A stretch of 6,632 bases of DNA, taken from Marinilabiliales bacterium. Its GTDB lineage: Bacteria; Bacteroidota; Bacteroidia; Bacteroidales; UBA12077. Of the stretch, positions 6,325-6,632 are shown in pieces. The notes beneath the pieces are model-generated. The model was not told where the DNA came from, searched no databases, and worked only from the letters and a program-made list of their open reading frames with translations. How positions within the stretch are numbered: position 1 is the first letter of the stretch; every line of letters starts with the position of its first letter. The DNA lies in contig PKTC01000229.1 in assembly GCA_002869305.1 (NCBI GenBank), positions 1 to 6,632 of the forward strand, given 5' to 3'. The position numbers and the translations under genes were made by a program.

Positions 6325-6390
6325 TGATTGGTGAATAGTGGTTTTTTTAAAGATTACTTTGTCAGTTCACATGTCACCAATCACCAATCA
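6325..6390. repeat. Inverted clusters of a TGATTGG-like heptamer
   Basis: On the plus strand TGATTGG and TGAATAG run in step at 6325-6338. On the minus strand TGATTGG, TGATTGG, TGACATG and TGAACTG run in step from 6390 down to 6363. The two clusters face each other: TGATTGGTGA (6325-6334) can pair perfectly with either of two overlapping TCACCAATCA copies (6374-6383, 6381-6390), leaving a loop of about 40-46 bases. It starts 11 bases after the stop of the minus-strand gene, so it may protect or end that message, but it is also a form that dispersed intergenic repeats take. Confidence 0.55.
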
Positions 6391-6401
6391 CAATTACAGC
6401 T

Positions 6402-6632
6402 CTACTTTTGCTCTTGTTCTTTTTTTCTTTCCAGGTAGTCATTGTAAGATTTTTCACCTTCATCCCACCAGAAATCATCAAAATGTCTCCAATCTCTGCA
6501 CTTGCGTTCTTTTCTATATTCATTTTTCCAATTACGCATAAATTTTCGTTTTGGAGAATGTCCTTTTTCATGATAACCGCCATGTTTAAAACCACCGAAT
6601 ATGAGTCTTGCTAACAGTACAATTCCTGCTGC
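6402..6632 (-). CDS. 3' end of a gene for a small membrane-anchored protein, function unknown
   Basis: An open minus-strand frame enters from the window edge and stops at TAG (6402-6404), giving the last 76 residues of a protein whose start lies beyond 6632. It begins with the end of a hydrophobic helix (AAGIVLLARLIFGGF). A Gly/His patch (KHGGYHEKGH) follows, then a highly charged tail rich in Lys, Arg, Glu, Trp and Tyr, with RDWRHFDDFWWDEGEK in its middle. It has no ATG of its own until residue 32, so it is missed if only ATG-to-stop frames are read. The layout (helix ending in I/LFGGF, then basic tail) recalls small Bacteroidota inner-membrane proteins with an LWNWL-type motif, often found beside ECF sigma factor genes. 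That likeness is from memory and cannot be checked here, as the N-terminal part is absent. Overlapping frames on both strands lack such features. Confidence 0.72.
   Translation of the reverse strand, partial: AAGIVLLARLIFGGFKHGGYHEKGHSPKRKFMRNWKNEYRKERKCRDWRHFDDFWWDEGEKSYNDYLERKKEQEQK

Larger units (their letters stand above)
6056..6401. other. Intergenic region rich in inverted and short repeats
   Basis: These 346 bases lie between the start of the SDR gene and the stop of the next minus-strand gene. They are very AT-rich and hold, left to right, an AT-rich hairpin, a 32-bp interrupted dyad, a short hairpin that may be a terminator, and inverted heptamer clusters. A 45-codon plus-strand frame (6168-6305) is the only uninterrupted frame of note and is not convincing. 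No tRNA or other RNA gene was recognised. The SDR promoter should lie near 6056-6120 on the minus strand, but I found no clear -7/-33 pair. Confidence 0.7.

Noticed and set aside
6338..6614. Overlapping open frames on both strands (6338-6541 +, 6374-6595 -, 6408-6614 +)
   Set aside because: The minus-strand frame 6402-6632 has far better protein character; these frames run through its coding region or through the heptamer repeats.
1..6632. CRISPR arrays, tRNA or rRNA genes, transposases, defence genes
   Set aside because: No regularly spaced repeats with spacers, no cloverleaf or rRNA-like sequence and no transposase or nuclease motif was seen on either strand.

Overview
The window is AT-rich DNA that looks like Bacteroidota. 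The start codons lack Shine-Dalgarno sequences, and the permease, response regulator and kinase all resemble subfamilies I know from that phylum. I cannot place it more finely. Family assignments are from memory and reading of motifs; no search was run.

Left part (2-4574) is a divergent regulatory module. On the minus strand lies a MacB/FtsX-type ABC transporter permease (2-1684). It ends at an in-frame TAA at 2-4, well short of the usual length, inside a TAAT tandem repeat. A 189-bp intergenic region separates it from a plus-strand pair with overlapping ends: a sigma-54-dependent response regulator (1874-3241) and an NtrY/NtrB-like membrane histidine kinase (3219-4574). The intergenic region holds two overlapping 17-bp dyads and, nearer the permease, a -24/-12-like sequence facing it. 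The simplest model is that the kinase phosphorylates the regulator, which binds the dyads and drives sigma-54 transcription of the permease. Similar pairings of an ABC permease with this two-component pair are familiar in Bacteroidota, so the module is poorly characterised rather than wholly new.

Middle part (4571-6055) is a minus-strand YbjT-like protein: an atypical NAD(P)-binding SDR domain fused to a DUF2867-type C-terminal domain. Its stop codon overlaps the kinase stop within a GCTAGC palindrome.

Right part (6056-6401) has no confident gene. It carries an AT-rich hairpin, a 32-bp interrupted dyad, a possible terminator, and inverted clusters of a TGATTGG-like heptamer. From 6402 to the window end is the 3' part of a minus-strand gene for a small membrane-anchored protein with a basic, aromatic tail. 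Its start lies beyond the window.

The points most worth a second look are the truncated permease, the putative sigma-54 promoter with its upstream sites, and the repeat-rich right intergenic region.
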